Of a DNA stretch of 64,000 nt, positions 38,462 to 48,210 are shown piece after piece. The DNA is taken from positions 2,108,001 to 2,172,000 of the forward strand of contig CAWCZF010000006.1 of the NCBI GenBank assembly GCA_963799975.1, in the 5' to 3' direction. Source of the stretch: Actinoallomurus sp963799975 (GTDB lineage Bacteria > Actinomycetota > Actinomycetes > Streptosporangiales > Streptosporangiaceae). The notes beneath the pieces were generated by a model, which worked only from the letters and a program-made list of their open reading frames with translations, was not told the origin of the DNA and did no database searches. The position numbers and the translations under genes were made by a program. Numbering within the stretch: the stretch's first letter is position 1; each line of letters begins with the position of its first letter.

Positions 38462-39889
38462 CGCGGCCTTCCAGGATCGTCGCGACTGTGTTCGCCGAAG
38501 TTCACCTTGGCCGACCCGAACAGAACACACGGATCCGATCGGCGAAGAGACGCCTCATAGTCGAGACCGACGACGTCAGGGCTTACCCAGGCTGCCGAAG
38601 GAGGAGGCGGTATGCGTACCGGGACCACCACGTATCGACACGAAACCGGCGCAGCCTCTTAATGAGATCGAAGTCGTCCTGCGGAGTGAGTCGACTCCCG
38701 ATCAGAATGCGTTGTCCGGCAAGAGTGAGCCATCCGCTCCTTCTGGTTCGGCGACGAGAGGACCGTCGCGACGCCGGCGGACGCGGGGACCCCGGCAAGG
38801 AGGGTCGGCGACGAATCCAGCGGTGCCGACACGACGTGCCCCGCCAGCCTCGGCAGGACGTCTGCACGCGTGTGCACAACGGCCTGGGCCGGCGTCCAAT
38901 CACCTGAGTCGACCTTGCCGCGGCGTACCGAAGAGATGCCAGGGGGGACAGCGACGCGTCGCGGGCTTGCAGCGACCAGACGCGTCGGTCATCGACCGTG
39001 AACTCGACTTCCTGCACCTGCGGGAAAGCCGCGTCGAACGCGTCCGAGATCCGGCAGAGCTCGTGGTGCACGTCGGACCAGTCCGCCTTCATGTCGATGA
39101 GTGACCGGGGCTGCACGACGTTCGCCGACCCGACGACCTGGGGTCCCTGAGCGTTCACCAGATAGGTAGCCACGCAGGGGCCTTCGCCGGTTTGAATGTC
39201 CGGCTCAGGAACCCCCGATGCGCACTCGTCCGAACGGTTCCCGTAAACCATTACCTGCACGATGGCCGCGATCGGCATCCGTCGTCGAGAGGCGCTGCGG
39301 TGAGCTGGGAGCCTTCTCGTCGTCCGAGAGAAAGCCGCGTCGATACAGTCCGTCACCTGGTCCAGAAGCGTCTCCCCCACAGGAGCCTGCCGCGAACCGG
39401 CTCGACGGAACGAACCGGACTCCTAGCTGCCTGTCCGGCACCTCCGCCACGGCTCGGGCGTCATCAGCGCCGCAAGCCAGCAGATAAGTCGACGAATGAT
39501 CAGTGACGAGCTCCGATTTGAATGAATTCGGTTGTCCGTGCTCAGCCGGCCGCTGGCGATACCCACATCTCAGTATGGAATTCAACATTCCTGGCATGGA
39601 TATCACTGGGCTCGATCGTACCGATACCAGGGGAACGGATCTGCCGTGAGCAGTTCCGACTCGCCGGCCTGCGACCGCAACTGGTGCGATTCGTCCGCGC
39701 ACCAATGGGCAACGAAATCATCGTCCAATCGAAATCCGGCATTCCGCCAGCGGCAATATGCCTCGGTCGTCAAGATGAACGCTGGCGGAACCGCGAGGCC
39801 AAAACGGCTGAGACTTGCTAGTCCCGCTCCCTTCCGCCGAGGAGGTCAGGCGTTATGCCGACCGCCTCCGCAAGGCCCACACTGAGCAC
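38458..39889 (-). CDS. Pyruvate phosphate dikinase/PEP synthase-like protein lacking the TIM barrel, many frameshifts
   Basis: A ~475-residue relative of PPDK/PEP synthase/rifampin phosphotransferase. In order: LLGGKGAGLASLSRFGLAVPP and FILTTEAYCRW (ATP-grasp start), VSVRSSPVISMPGMLNSIL (PPDK VSVRSGA-x-SMPGM motif), QVMVYGNRSDECASGV, ATYLVNAQGPQVVG, VEFTVDDRRVWSLQARDA (end of ATP-grasp), LLAGVPASAGVA and RGGPGTHTAS, where the His matches the phosphohistidine of the swivelling domain. It ends there, with no PEP-binding barrel. About eight frame changes are needed. GTG 39889 has GGAG upstream. It may phosphorylate a small molecule through phosphohistidine. Whether it is functional depends on the indels being errors. 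Confidence 0.6.
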
Positions 39890-40162
39890 CGAGTACACTC
39901 CTGCCGATGGGGGTAGAGTCTCCGCATTACGGCGGCACACACCGCATGATATCGCAAACCATACCGGATGGGCTAATTGAGCTAAGGGATCTGCAATTTC
40001 ATCACACGATGATCATTTGAGTCGGACGATGGGTCACGGCCACCGCTGAAGGTGATCGACCGAGGGCCGACTCTCCCGTCACGCGATTGAATAGCATCAT
40101 GAAACACGTCTGCCGCTCTGGTCTCCCCGCACCATGGTGCCGAATCGGCTAGCGTCTGGGAC

Positions 40163-40477
40163 ATGCGCGTCAAGCATCACAAACTGGTCCGCGACCTCAT
40201 CCCGCAGATCATCGAGGCTGACGGCCGCGAGCCGGCTACTCGCGTCCTCACCGACGACGACTATCGAGACGCGCTCCTTGCCAAGCTCGTCGAAGAGGCG
40301 GCGGAGGCAAATGATGCGAGCACTCATCAACTCCCCGCGGAGTTGGCAGACGTCGTCGAAGTCATCACAGCACTGCTGGCCACCCTCGGTATGACGTGGG
40401 ACGAGTTGTCCGCACTGCGGGCCGCAAACGCAGCGAACGCGGCGGCTTCACTCAACGGATCTTCCTTGAGTACGTGA
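40163..40477 (+). CDS. MazG-like nucleotide pyrophosphohydrolase
   Basis: A 104-residue all-alpha NTP pyrophosphatase of the MazG/phosphoribosyl-ATP pyrophosphohydrolase-like superfamily. The N-terminus HHKLVRDLIPQII and the metal-binding KLVEEAAEA (E-E-x-x-E) plus ELADVVEVITALL match the short stand-alone group. Such enzymes hydrolyse non-canonical or signalling NTPs. No frameshift. It is the last gene of the lower-GC island, next to nucleotide-related HIT and HD genes. The 273 bp upstream (39890-40162) hold no other gene that I can see. Confidence 0.8.
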   Translation: MRVKHHKLVRDLIPQIIEADGREPATRVLTDDDYRDALLAKLVEEAAEANDASTHQLPAELADVVEVITALLATLGMTWDELSALRAANAANAAASLNGSSLST

Positions 40478-40786
40478 CCAGCCGACCTTCGGTTGACGCA
40501 GAGTCAAGCCGGTCAAGCGCGATCTGCCGTTTTCGGCCTAGGGCACGGTCAGGCGGCCGATTCGTTGATCGCCGCTACCCGACGGCTCTGGCTCGTCCGC
40601 CGCTGGAGCGTGACGCCATAGGAGCAGACCCGTCGAGGTGTCCGCGCCGCGTGCTGGCCGTAGGCGGACGCGGGGGGATCTTGCCGTCCACTCTGGGCGG
40701 ATCTATTGTGCGCAAGATCACCCTGCCGGTGTTCCGGCAGGCCCCCGGGTCGTACGGTCCGGGGGCATTTCGCAAGGAGTCCCCCC

Positions 40787-42133
40787 ATGCGCCTTCGCCG
40801 GCTTGTATCTCTCGCGGCGGGTGCCGCGTTGGTTCTCTCGCTCGGAGCCGCCGCGCCTTCGGGTGCCGCGTCCGTGCCCGACGATCAGCCGCTCCCGCCC
40901 TACACGATCAGTAATCCGCCGCTGGCTCCGATCAGCACCGACGGCGGGACCACGACGGTGCGGCAGGGCGTCCTGCACCACGCGGCGTACGACATCGAGA
41001 TACCGCCGCGCTGGAACGGCGAGCTCGTCATGTGGGCGCACGGCTACGCGGGCCAGGGCACCGTGCTGACCGTCGGCACGCCGGGCTTCGGCCTGCGGGA
41101 GAAGCTCGTCGGCGAAGGGTACGCGTGGGCCGCCTCCTCCTACTACGACAACGGGTACGACGTGCGCGCCGGGGTGCTCGGCACGCATGATCTCGCCGGG
41201 CTGTTCGCGCGGCTGCGGAGCAGGCCGCGGCGCACCTACATCGCGGGCGTGTCGATGGGCGGCCACATCATCGGGCGGTCGCTGGAGCAGTATCCCTTCA
41301 TGTACGCCGGCGCGCTGCCGATGTGCGGCGAGCTCGGTGACGACCGGTTGTTCGACTTCTTCCTCGACTACAACCTGGCCGCCCAGGACCTGGCCGGGGA
41401 TACGCGCCTACCCGGCCCCGGCCGACTACCTGACGAACGCGGTGCCGCGCATCGAGCACGCGCTCGGCCTGGACACGCTGCGGCCGGGCGGCCCGGACAC
41501 CACCACCGACCTGGGCAAACAGCTTCGCTCCATCGTCGGTGAACCGTACCGGCGGACAGCGGCCCGGCGCGGCGGCGGCGTTCCCGCTCTGGAAGGACTT
41601 CCTGTTCAGCCTGGGCGCCGCGCCGACCGGTACGACCCTCGCCGAGGACCCGGGGCGGATCGCCACGAACGCCCACACCGTCTACACGCCGAACACGCCC
41701 ATGGACGTGAACGGCACCGTGCAGCGCGTGCCCGTCGCCGACCCGGCCGACCGCTACTCCCTCGGCCTGTCCCAGATCCCGCGGATCTTCGGCTTCCCGA
41801 CGGCGCGCATGGTGACGCTGCACGGGCTGGGCGACATGTTCGTGCCGTTCTCGATGGAGCAGGCGTACGGGTCGGAGGTCGCCCGGCACCACCTGTCGGG
41901 TCTGCGTCGTGCAGCGGGCGATCCGCAGCGCGAACCACTGCGAGTTCTCCCCGGCCGAGGCCGGGCGGGCATGGGATGACCTCGTCGGCTGGGTGCGCGG
42001 CGGCCACCGGCCGGCCGGCGACCCGGTGACGGACCCGGCGGCGGTCGCCGAAGCCGACTTCGGCTGCCGCTTCACCGACGCCTCCGCCTACCCGACCGGC
42101 ACGCGCGGCCTGTTCGCGCCCTGCCCGAAGTAA
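40787..42133 (+). CDS. Secreted alpha/beta hydrolase, several frameshifts
   Basis: A ~448-residue exported hydrolase. Residues 1-27 are a Sec signal peptide (RRLVSLAAGAALVLSLGAAAPSGA). The alpha/beta-hydrolase nucleophile elbow is GVSMGG (AGVSMGGHIIG), preceded by WAHGYAGQG as a possible oxyanion region; the acid/His part is likely in VTLHGLGDMFVP and NHCEFSPAEAGRAW (His). Frame changes near 41400, 41545 and 41905 (also possibly 41570) break it, each by one base. ATG 40787 has AAGGAG upstream. A strong hairpin follows. Substrate unknown; related secreted esterases/amidases are common in actinomycetes. Confidence 0.72.
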
Positions 42134-42144
42134 CCGGGCGACAG

Positions 42145-42178
42145 CGCCCGTACGCCACCGGCGGTAGGCGTACGGGCG
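42145..42178 (+). terminator. Hairpin terminator after hydrolase gene
   Basis: A perfect 12-bp stem, CGCCCGTACGCC / GGCGTACGGGCG, with a 10-base loop begins 12 bases after the hydrolase stop and ahead of the ABC transporter operon. Confidence 0.85.
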
Positions 42179-42284
42179 TGCTCCTACCCTGGCCGGCGCA
42201 GTGCCGGTGCCGCTCAGGGGCCGACGACGAGCCTGCCGCCACGCCGCGATCCTCGGGGAAACACTCCGAGGAAAAGAGAAACCG

Positions 42285-43037
42285 ATGACGGGCGAGCGAC
42301 GCGCGGCGGCGCGGGCGGCCGGCGCCACCAAGGTGTACGGGTCCGGGTGCGGCCGAGGTACGAGCGATCGACGACGTGAGCGTGGCGTTCCCCGCCGGGC
42401 GGTTCACCGCGATCATGGGACCGTCCGGGGCGGGCAAGTCGACGCTCATGCACTGCGTGGCCGGGCTGGACACGCTGTCCTCCGGGCAGGTGTTCATCGG
42501 CGACGTCGAGCTGGGGAGCCTGTCGGACCGGCAGCTCACGGTGTTGCGGCGCGAGCGCGCCGGGTTCGTCTTCCAGGGCTTCAACCTGGTCCCGGCGCTG
42601 AACGCGGCGGAGAACATCGCGCTGCCGCTGACCCTCGCCGGCCGGCGGCCCGACCCCGAGTGGTTCGCAGCCGTGGTCGCCGCGGTGGGGCTGGGCGACC
42701 GGCTCGGGCACCGGCCCGCCGAGCTGTCCGGCGGCCAGCAGCAGCGGGTCGCGGTTGCGCGGGCGCTGGTCGGGCGGCCGGAGATCGTCTTCGCCGACGA
42801 GCCGACCGGCAACCTGGACTCGCGTACCGGCGCGGAGATCCTCTCCTTCCTGCGTGACGCCGTCGACGACCTGGAGCAGACGGTCGTGATGGTCACGCAC
42901 GACCCGGTCGCGGCGGCGTACGCGGACACCGCGATCTTCCTCGCCGACGGCCGGGTACGCGACGTGATCGAGGGCCCGACCGCGCGTACGGTGCTGGACC
43001 GGATGAGCGCCTGGAGATCCCGGAGAGTGCGCTGTGA
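42285..43037 (+). CDS. ABC transporter ATP-binding protein (MacB/LolD type), two frameshifts
   Basis: A ~250-residue ABC ATPase. Walker A GPSGAGKST, Q-loop FVFQGFNLVP, signature LSGGQQQRVAVARAL, Walker B IVFADEPTGNLDS and the H-loop MVTHDP are all intact. The sequence is of the MacB/FtsE/LolD group that powers FtsX-type permeases in efflux or lipoprotein/peptide export. The N-terminus (ATKVYGSG) and the core are separated by a one-base shift at ~42350, and the C-terminus needs another near 43010 to give LEIPESAL and the TGA at 43035. The stop overlaps the permease GTG (GTGA). ATG 42285 is used. Confidence 0.85.
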
Positions 43038-45530
43038 TCCGGATCGCGCTCAAGGGACTGTGGTCCCGCCGCCGGCGTCTCGCCGGCTCCCTCGTCGCGG
43101 TCTTCCTCGGCGTCTCGTTCCTGGCCGGCGCGCTCATGCTGGGCGACACGCTGGACCGCAGCATCGGCCGGTTCTTCGGCCAGGCGTACGCGGGCACCGA
43201 CGTCTCGGTACGCGGCTCGACCAACGTCAGCGACTCTCCGACCGGCGAGCGCGGCACGATCGACGCCGCGATCAGCGGCCGGGTGCGCTCGGTGCCGGGC
43301 GTGGCGGTGGCCGAGCCGGTCATCGCGGGCACCGGGCAACTGCTCGGCCGGGACGGCAAGACGGTCAGCGTGCTCGGGCCGCGTGCGGCCGGCAACTGGC
43401 TGAAGGACGCGCGGCTCAACCCGTACCACGTGGTCGAAGGCCGTGCCCCGCGGGCCGACGACGAGGTCGTGGTCAACCGGGCGGTGGCCAAGCAGGGCAA
43501 ACTGCGTGTGGGCGACGCGACCGCGGTGCTGACGCCGCAGCGGGTCCCCGTACGGATCGTCGGCATCGCCAAGTTCGGCGACCAGGACGGCTTCGGCGGC
43601 GGCTCGTTCACCGCGTTCACCCTGTCGGGCGCACGGCGGTACGTCGCCGGGTCGCCGGACCGGATCGCCGGTGTCTCGGTCCGCGCCGCGAGCGGCGTGT
43701 CCCCGGCACGCTGGTGGCGCGGCTGCGCCCGGTGCTCCCGCCCGGCACCGAGGCGGTCACCGGGAAGGCGCTCTCCGACGAGGGCATGACGCGGTCACCA
43801 AGGGATTCCTGCGCATGTTCCGCGCGTTCCTGCTGGTCTTCGCCGGGATCGCGCTGCTCGTCGGCACGTTCGGCATCCACAACACCTTCACCATCACGGT
43901 GGCGCAGCGGAGCCGCGAGTCCGCGTTGCTGCGCGCCATCGGGGCCTCGCGGCGGCAGGTACTGGCCACGGTGCTCGCCGAGGCGGCGGCGGTCGGCGTG
44001 CTCGCGTCGGCCGCCGGAGTGGCCGGCGGGCTGGGCTTCACGGCGGGACTGGAGGCGATGTTCTCGGCGTCCGGCGCGGGGCTGCCGGCCGGCGGCCCGG
44101 TGGTCTCGGTCACGACCGTGGCGATCGCCGTGGCGGCAGGCGTCCTGGTCACGCTGCTGTCCTGCCTGCTCCCGGCGGTACGCGCCTCGCGGACGCCGCC
44201 GATCGCCGCGCTGCGCGAGACGGCCGCCGAGCCGCACGGAACCTCGCGCGCCCGCGCGGTGACCGGCGCGGTGCCGGCCGCCTCCGGGGTCGCGCTCGCG
44301 GTGGCGGGAGCGGCGGCCGGTTCGATGGCGCTGGCCGGTGTCGGCGCGGTGGCCTGCGCCGCCGGCCTGGTCGTGCTCGGCCCGGTCGCGGCGCGGCCCG
44401 CCGGCGCGCTGCTCGGCGCTCCGCTGCGCCGGGTAACGGGCCGGCTGGCACGCGGCAACGCGGTGCGCAACCCGCGGCGCGTCGCGGGCGCGGCCACCGC
44501 ATTGATGATCGGCATCGGCGTGGTCACGCTGTTCACCGTCCTGGCGGATTCCTCACGCGCGTCGATCCGCGGCAACGTCTCCCGTTCCTTCGGCGGCGAC
44601 CTGGCGATCAGCGCCGGGAACGGCCTGGGCGGCGGGTTCGGGCCGGGGCTGGCCGCGGACGTGGCGCGCCTTCCGCAGGTCGCGGCCGCCGCGGGCATCG
44701 GCGGCGGCGGGGTGCTGATCGACGGCAGGCCGACGCGGATCCGGTACGCGGACCCGGCGGCGCTCGGCCGGCTGCTCGACCTCGGCCCGGCCGCACGCGT
44801 CGGCGCGGGACAGCTCGCGGTCGGCGAGGACGCCGCGCACGCCCACGGCTGGCGTCGCGGGACACGCCTGCCGGTCGTGTTCGCCGACGGCACGCACAGA
44901 ACCCTGACCGTCGGCGCGACCTACCCGTCCGGCGGCCCGGCGGGCGACTACCTGCTGCCGCGTACGGAGTGGACCGCGCACGACCCGCGTCCGCAGGACA
45001 CCACGCTGCTGGTCGGCCTCAAAGCGGGAGTGAACGCCGCCGAGGGCCGGCGCGCGGTCGCCGCGGCCGCCGCACCGTACGCGGCGCCGCCGGTGCGGAC
45101 CCGCGCGGAGTACGTCGACGAGCAGACGCGCGGCATCGGCATGCTGCTGACCCTGGTGTACGTGATGCTGGCGCTGGCCATCGTCATCGCGCTCCTGGGC
45201 ATCGCCAACACGCTGTCACTGTCGATCCACGAGCGGACCCGCGAACTCGGCCTGCTGCGCGCGGTCGGGGCGACACGTGGCCAGGTCCGCGCCATGATCC
45301 GCTGGGAGTCGCTCATCGTCGCGCTGTTCGGCACGGCGGGCGGCGTCGGACTCGGCCTCCTGCCCGGCTGGGCACTGGCACGCGCGGCGACCGGCGGCAC
45401 GTTCGCCGCGCCGGTGGCCCAGATCGTGGTGATCGTCGTGGTCGGCGCGCTCGCCGGCGTCCTCGCGGCCCTGCGCCCGGCGTACCGCGCCGGGAAACTG
45501 GACATCCTGCGGGCGATCGCGACGGAGTGA
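43034..45530 (+). CDS. FtsX/MacB-type ABC transporter permease, two frameshifts
   Basis: A ~830-residue permease with two FtsX-like units. Helix 1 is at residues ~15-37 (AGSLVAVFLGVSFLAGALMLGD), followed by a MacB periplasmic core domain, then three helices from AFLLVFAGIALLVGTFGIHNTF with the RSRESALLRAIGASRRQV cytoplasmic motif, a central pair, a second extracytoplasmic domain and a final three helices with RTRELGLLRAVGATRGQV. Frame changes at ~43710 and ~43790 interrupt the region before the first triple-helix block. With the preceding ATPase it forms a complete exporter; the substrate (peptide, lipoprotein or antibiotic) is not evident. Confidence 0.85.
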
Positions 45531-45595
45531 GTCACCGCGGCGCGGCCGGATGCCCCGGCGGACGCGGGCTCGGCAGGTGAGGTCGCGGCGGGCGG

Positions 45596-46492
45596 TCAGG
45601 GTGCGGCGGCGGCCTGGCCGCAGGCCCACAGGTAGTCCAGGACCAGCGGCCGCCGGTCGTCGGCGCGCCGGGCGACCGCCAGGCGGCTCGGCGCAATGCC
45701 GTGCACCGGCCGCGTCACCACCCCGCCCAGCGTGAGCAGCGGCGCGTTGCCGGCGGCCACCAGGCAGATGCCGCGGCCGTCGACGAGCGCCTCGTACGTC
45801 TCGTCGGTGCCGGCGATCTCGGCGCCGATCCGGGGCGCGCCGCCGCGGCGTTCGTCGACGGCGAGCCAGTAGTCGCGCAGCGGGCCGGTGCTCTCGGGCA
45901 ACGCGAGGAACGGCTCGTCCTCCAGCTCGGCGAACTCCACGGCGTCGCGCGCGGCCAGCGGGTGGGACTCGGGCAGCGCGACCAGCCGCGGCTCCTCGGC
46001 CACCACGACCCAGGCGTAGGCGCCGGGGCCGGGCAGCGGCAGCCAGACGAAGGCCACGTCGGCGGTGCCGTCGGCGAGTCCGGCGGTCGCGTCGCCCCAG
46101 CCGACCTGGCGCAGGGTCAGCGTCGCCTCGGGACGCGTCTCGGCGAACCGGGACCTGATCGCCGGGAGCAGGCCGCCGCGGCCGGGGCTCGTGGCCATGC
46201 CGACGACGAGGGCCGTCCGCTCGGCGCTGCGCGCGCGCTCGACCGCGGCCCAGGCGTCATCCCACTCGGCGAGCACGCGCCGGGCGTGCGGCAGCAGCGC
46301 CGACCCCATCGGCGTCAGCCGCACGCCCTGGGAGTCGCGCTCGAACAGCGGCGCGCCGAGCTGCCGTTCGAGCCGCCGGACCTGCTTGCTCAGCGCGGGC
46401 TGTGACACGAACAGTCGTTCGGCGGCGCGGGTGAAGTGAAGCTCCTCGGCGACCGCGACGAAGTAGCGGAGGTCACGGTTGTGCACGTCCAT
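45596..46492 (-). CDS. LysR-family transcriptional regulator
   Basis: A 298-residue LysR regulator: MDVHNRDLRYFVAVAEELHF, AERLFVSQPALSKQVRRLE (HTH) and an effector domain from residue ~90. ATG 46492 is preferred (family start), with ATG 46498 as alternative. It is divergent from an SDR gene, and a perfect 15-bp palindrome overlaps its start codon, so it should autoregulate and control the SDR gene. Confidence 0.9.
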   Translation of the reverse strand: MDVHNRDLRYFVAVAEELHFTRAAERLFVSQPALSKQVRRLERQLGAPLFERDSQGVRLTPMGSALLPHARRVLAEWDDAWAAVERARSAERTALVVGMATSPGRGGLLPAIRSRFAETRPEATLTLRQVGWGDATAGLADGTADVAFVWLPLPGPGAYAWVVVAEEPRLVALPESHPLAARDAVEFAELEDEPFLALPESTGPLRDYWLAVDERRGGAPRIGAEIAGTDETYEALVDGRGICLVAAGNAPLLTLGGVVTRPVHGIAPSRLAVARRADDRRPLVLDYLWACGQAAAAP

Positions 46493-46505
46493 AACCATTG
46501 GTTAT
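46491..46505. promoter_or_regulatory. Palindromic LysR operator overlapping the lysR start codon
   Basis: ATAACC-ATT-GGTTAT is a perfect 15-bp palindrome fitting the LysR T-N11-A rule. It covers the LysR start codon and lies 85 bp upstream of the divergent SDR start, in otherwise GC-rich sequence. Role inferred from symmetry and position. Confidence 0.65.
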
Positions 46506-46589
46506 CAGCATAGGTCTTGGACCGCGCGGGCGGGCACGCGCCAGGGTGGAGGCACGTCATCTGAGGCGATGTCACTTGAGGAGCACACG

Positions 46590-47417
46590 ATGAGCAGAGT
46601 CTGGTTGATCACGGGCGCGAACAGCGGCTTCGGCCGGGCGATCACCGAGGCCGCGGTCGCCGCCGGCGACGTGGTCGTCGCGACGGCGCGGCGGATCGCC
46701 ACGCTGGAGGACCTGACGGCCGCCCACCCCGACCAGGTCGAGGCGGCCACGCTGGACGTGACCGACCTGGAGGGCATCGAGACCCTCGTACGCGACGTCG
46801 TACGGCGCCACGGGCGGGTCGACGTCCTGGTCAACAACGCGGGACGCAGCCACGTCGGCGCGGCCGAGGAGACCACCGACGCCGAGTTGCGCGCGCTGTT
46901 CGACGTCCATGTCTTCGGCCCCGCGGCGCTGGTACGCGCGGTCCTGCCGCACATGCGCGAGCGCCGGTCCGGTGCGATCGTGCAGCTCAGCAGCATGGGC
47001 GGCCGGATGTCGTTTGCGGGGTTCTCCGCCTACAGCGCCACCAAGTTCGCGCTGGAGGGGATGTCGGAGGCGCTGGCGGACGAGGTGCGGCCGTTCGGGA
47101 TCAGGGTGCTGGTCGTGGAGCCCGGCACGTTCCGTACGGGCCTGTTCGCGGGCATCAGCGCCAGCGAGCCGATGGCCGCCTACGCGGACACGGTCGGCCC
47201 GACACGGGAGATGGTCGCGACCGGCGACGGCACCCAGCCGGGCGACCCGGCCAAGGCCGCGGCGGTGATCCTCGCGGCGCTGGACGCCGAGCCGGCACCG
47301 CTGCGCCTGCCGCTAGGCGACGACGCGGTGGACGCGATCCTCGGCCACCTCGACACCGAACGTGCCGAGATCACGGCCTGGGAGAAGCCCGCACGCGACA
47401 CGCGCATCGCGGACTGA
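46590..47417 (+). CDS. Short-chain dehydrogenase/reductase
   Basis: A 275-residue classical SDR: VWLITGANSGFGRA (cofactor site, TGxxxGxG), NNAG, the catalytic Ser in VQLSSMGG, and YSATK (YxxxK). The VEPGTFRTGLF block and overall length match the oxidoreductase group often regulated by a divergent LysR. It uses NAD(P)H; substrate unknown. ATG 46590 has GAGGAG upstream. Confidence 0.9.
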   Translation: MSRVWLITGANSGFGRAITEAAVAAGDVVVATARRIATLEDLTAAHPDQVEAATLDVTDLEGIETLVRDVVRRHGRVDVLVNNAGRSHVGAAEETTDAELRALFDVHVFGPAALVRAVLPHMRERRSGAIVQLSSMGGRMSFAGFSAYSATKFALEGMSEALADEVRPFGIRVLVVEPGTFRTGLFAGISASEPMAAYADTVGPTREMVATGDGTQPGDPAKAAAVILAALDAEPAPLRLPLGDDAVDAILGHLDTERAEITAWEKPARDTRIAD

Positions 47418-47423
47418 CCGCCC

Positions 47424-47461
47424 GGCACGCCGCCGCCGGGCCGCGGGTACGTGCGGCGGCG
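47424..47461. terminator. Bidirectional hairpin terminator
   Basis: An 11-bp perfect stem, CACGCCGCCGC / GCGGCGGCGTG, with a 16-base loop lies between the convergent SDR and mycothiol-enzyme-like genes. Confidence 0.75.
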
Positions 47462-47463
47462 TG

Positions 47464-48057
47464 TCAGCGTGCCGCCTGGGTCCAGCCCGGCGAGCGGCCG
47501 AGCAGGGCCAGCATCCGCTCGCCGTCCGCGGCGTCCGCGGGGACGGCGGCGGACGGCTCGAAGGCGAGGCCGGGGCCGCGCGAGTCCGGTGTGTCCGGCA
47601 CCTTCTCGGCGACGCGGAGCGCCGCGGCGACGAGCTCGTCGCCGGGCTCCCACGGGACGCCGATCGTCACGGCGACGTCCCAGGCGTGCACGACGGTGTC
47701 CACGAAGTGGAAGCGGATCGCCAGCGCGCCGGGGAAGGAGCCGCCGACCTCCGGCAGGGCGAACGCGCGGTCGAGCACGCCGTCCTCCTCGAACGCCTCG
47801 GTGACCAGCTTGGCGGACGCGTCGAAGTCGGCGCGGGGATCGTCGCCCAGGCGCCCGTTGCGCCAGATCGCCAGGTCGGTGCCCAGGCCGCGCGCCGCGG
47901 CGGCGAAGCCCTCGTTCTGGCTGATCATGTGCCGGATCAGTCCGTGCAGCGTCCAGTCAGGGCACGGAGTCGGCAGCGGCAGCCGGTCGGGCATCACCTG
48001 GGCGACGACCTGCCCGGCGTACGCGAGCGCGCGACGGTCGAACTCTTGTATGTCCAT
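47464..48057 (-). CDS. TIGR03086-type DinB/mycothiol-dependent maleylpyruvate isomerase-like protein
   Basis: A 197-residue four-helix protein of the DinB/MDMPI group (TIGR03086-like). Metal-ligand histidines are expected in HGLIRHMI and FVDTVVHAWDVA, both present; PTPCPDWTLHGLI is the family start. Members are mycothiol-dependent enzymes or metal-binding proteins of unknown function, consistent with an actinomycete. ATG 48057 (MDIQEFDRR) is chosen as the conserved start; upstream frame lacks similarity. Confidence 0.82.
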   Translation of the reverse strand: MDIQEFDRRALAYAGQVVAQVMPDRLPLPTPCPDWTLHGLIRHMISQNEGFAAAARGLGTDLAIWRNGRLGDDPRADFDASAKLVTEAFEEDGVLDRAFALPEVGGSFPGALAIRFHFVDTVVHAWDVAVTIGVPWEPGDELVAAALRVAEKVPDTPDSRGPGLAFEPSAAVPADAADGERMLALLGRSPGWTQAAR

Positions 48058-48210
48058 GGACACGAACCTAGAAAGCCCGAGAGGTCCCGCACCAGATCCA
48101 AAACCACCCCCCTGCGACAGGACCAAAAAGATATCATCTCAAGATGCAAGACGTTTCGTCTCGCTGGACGAGATCGAGATAGCGTGGCCTCGAAAGGCAG
48201 GTGATGATCG

